DNA from: Paulinella micropora
Taxonomy: Eukaryota > Cercozoa > Imbricatea > Euglyphida
Assembly (NCBI GenBank): GCA_009731375.1
Contig: BJOX01000244.1
Location: forward strand, 672,408 to 736,407
Length of the DNA stretch: 64,000 nt
Reading direction: 5' to 3'
Every line of letters starts with the position of its first letter. Position 1 is the stretch's first letter. The position numbers were made by a program, and so were the translations under genes. This document shows, one piece after another, positions 62,974 through 64,000 of the stretch. The notes beneath the pieces are model-generated. The model saw only the letters and a program-made list of their open reading frames with translations, made no database searches and was not told the DNA's origin.

Positions 62974-63922
62974 ATGGACAGATGCTTCCAGCAAAACCAG
63001 TGTGAGGTGGAGCAGGAGTATGAAGTCCTAGAACATCTCTGTGATCGATCCCTCCTTGGAGCTGGATTTAATCGTATAACTTACGAGAAGTACAGAGGAG
63101 AGGAGGACCTAGCAAGGAAAGGTGGATATGCAGAGATGAGTTGTACTCTGGCCATTGCTGCCCTCATTCGATAATTAAAGGCAAGTGGATACCAACACTT
63201 GTGCACGGGCACATTGATTGGGTTTGAAATTTTCGACTAAGTATCGGAGCAGTTGCAGTCTGTCACTCAGCTTGCATCTGTCTTAAAAAATGTGGGCACC
63301 CAGTACACTCTCTTTTACAACCACAAAGCCATACTCCTATATTTTCAGTGCTTTGCATGTCTACAACAAAAATAAGCTCACACTGGTCATTCAAGACTGC
63401 AAAACCTTCGACAAGGTAAAGCACTTGAACTTTCTGGATATGAGCGTCTTTGAGGCCACGACTAAGGCCGTGAACCCAAAAGTGTTATGGACCGAAGTAA
63501 TGACCGCTTGTCAGAGGCTCGACAGCCAGACAGCATCCTTGATCGGTTCTGCACCGGCTTCTGCTCAACCGCAAGCCGCACATACGCAACGATCTCTAGG
63601 AAAGCGGCCAAGAGAGAACAGTCGTGAAGCTAACATACCTTGCATTCGTTGGTGGGCACGGGCACAATGCTTCAAACACACACAGAAAAAATGCCCGTAC
63701 TACCATGATGTAGAGGACCCCCGCATCCGACAAACACTCCTCAAGAACGCACGGTCGGACAACAACGCTACCGTTGCCGTTCTGCGCAGACTGCGCAATG
63801 ATCAGGGGTGGAAGTTACAGGATGTCGGAAATATTTCCAGTAGCTGGAAATATGTCCAGTGGCTGGAAATATTTCCAGTGACTGAAAATATTTTGTACCT
63901 TGGAAATATTTCAAAAATGTAG
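62974..63922 (+). pseudogene. Degenerate Gag related to the Ty3/gypsy-type Gag at 31863
   Basis: The first frame (62974-63174) parallels Gag residues about 480-540 (EYEVLEHLCDRSLL against EYEALVTVFDQSLV). After a TAA at 63172 the similarity continues as SGYQHLCTGTLIGFEIF, meets another stop near 63,238, then shifts frame to FSALHVYNKNKLTLVIQ (against FSALHTVNPSKLTQLIQ). A C-x8-C-x7-C-x3-H finger (CIRWWARAQC, then CPYYH) lies at about 63,642-63,702, in the same place as in the intact Gag. The copy is too divergent to be from the same insertion and is a separate, dead family member. Confidence 0.8.
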
Positions 63923-64000
63923 ACATATTTCCAGCCACTGGAAATAATTGCAGAAGCTGGAAATATTTCCAGCCACTGGAAATATTTCCAGAAACTGAAA
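63815..64000 (+). repeat. Palindromic minisatellite built on TGGAAATATTTCCA
   Basis: The perfect palindrome ctggaaatatttccag and close variants recur at least seven times to the window edge, separated by short spacers such as tagctgg, tggctgg and ccactgg. The array begins inside the 3' part of the gag pseudogene frame. Confidence 0.85.

Overview
This is a nuclear eukaryotic window. It has phase-consistent GT-AG introns, exons separated by very dense microsatellites, LTR and non-LTR retrotransposons, and eight runs of N that mostly sit at homopolymers or microsatellites. The species cannot be named from sequence. An EDR2-type C-terminal domain next to discoidin-like (F5/8 type C-like) domains and plant-type CCCTAAA-like interstitial repeats suggests an alga or other protist rather than an animal; this is inference only.

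Region 1 (1-20,361, + strand) reads as one large exon-rich gene for a secreted, cysteine-containing modular protein. It opens with 13 exons of an alternating A/B module (about 128 codons, all phase 1-1), carried on a tandem array of about 1.85 kb units. It continues with a repeated block of four exon types (W, X, Y, Z) that together make an F5/8 type C (discoidin-like) domain. Every junction is phase-compatible until an in-frame TGA in the last W exon. Short repeats with (AAT)n edges, including a tRNA-derived SINE-like family, sit in and after its introns.

Region 2 (20,400-30,840) is transposon-rich and partly AT-rich. It holds an AT-rich repeat block, a small RING-H2-like reading frame (- strand), and a 5'-truncated LINE reverse transcriptase with an intact C-terminus. 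That C-terminus carries, in order, a SUMO-interaction-like motif, an AT-hook-like motif and a PIP-box-like motif. The LINE and the adjacent SINE both abut (ATT)n.

Region 3 (30,840-41,613) is a nearly intact Ty3/gypsy-type LTR retrotransposon with matching 237 bp LTRs. Gag and Pol lie in the same frame, separated by a single TGA. Gag has a CCCH finger plus an RGG tail instead of a CCHC knuckle, and a PPxY motif. A degenerate relative of this Gag lies at 62,974-63,922.

Region 4 (42,833-49,469, - strand) is a multi-exon gene for a low-complexity, Ser-rich and acidic protein of unknown function, reconstructed from splice sites and phases. Its introns are almost entirely simple repeats and it carries remnants of duplicated exons.

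Region 5 (52,737-55,831, + strand) is a two-exon gene for a C2 / hydrophobic hairpin / EDR2_C protein, probably a lipid-binding membrane protein. The remainder (55,832-64,000) is microsatellite-dominated, with a frameshifted transposon endonuclease-like fragment, possible isolated exons, an interstitial telomere-like block, a GC-rich hairpin, the gag pseudogene and a palindromic minisatellite at the right edge.
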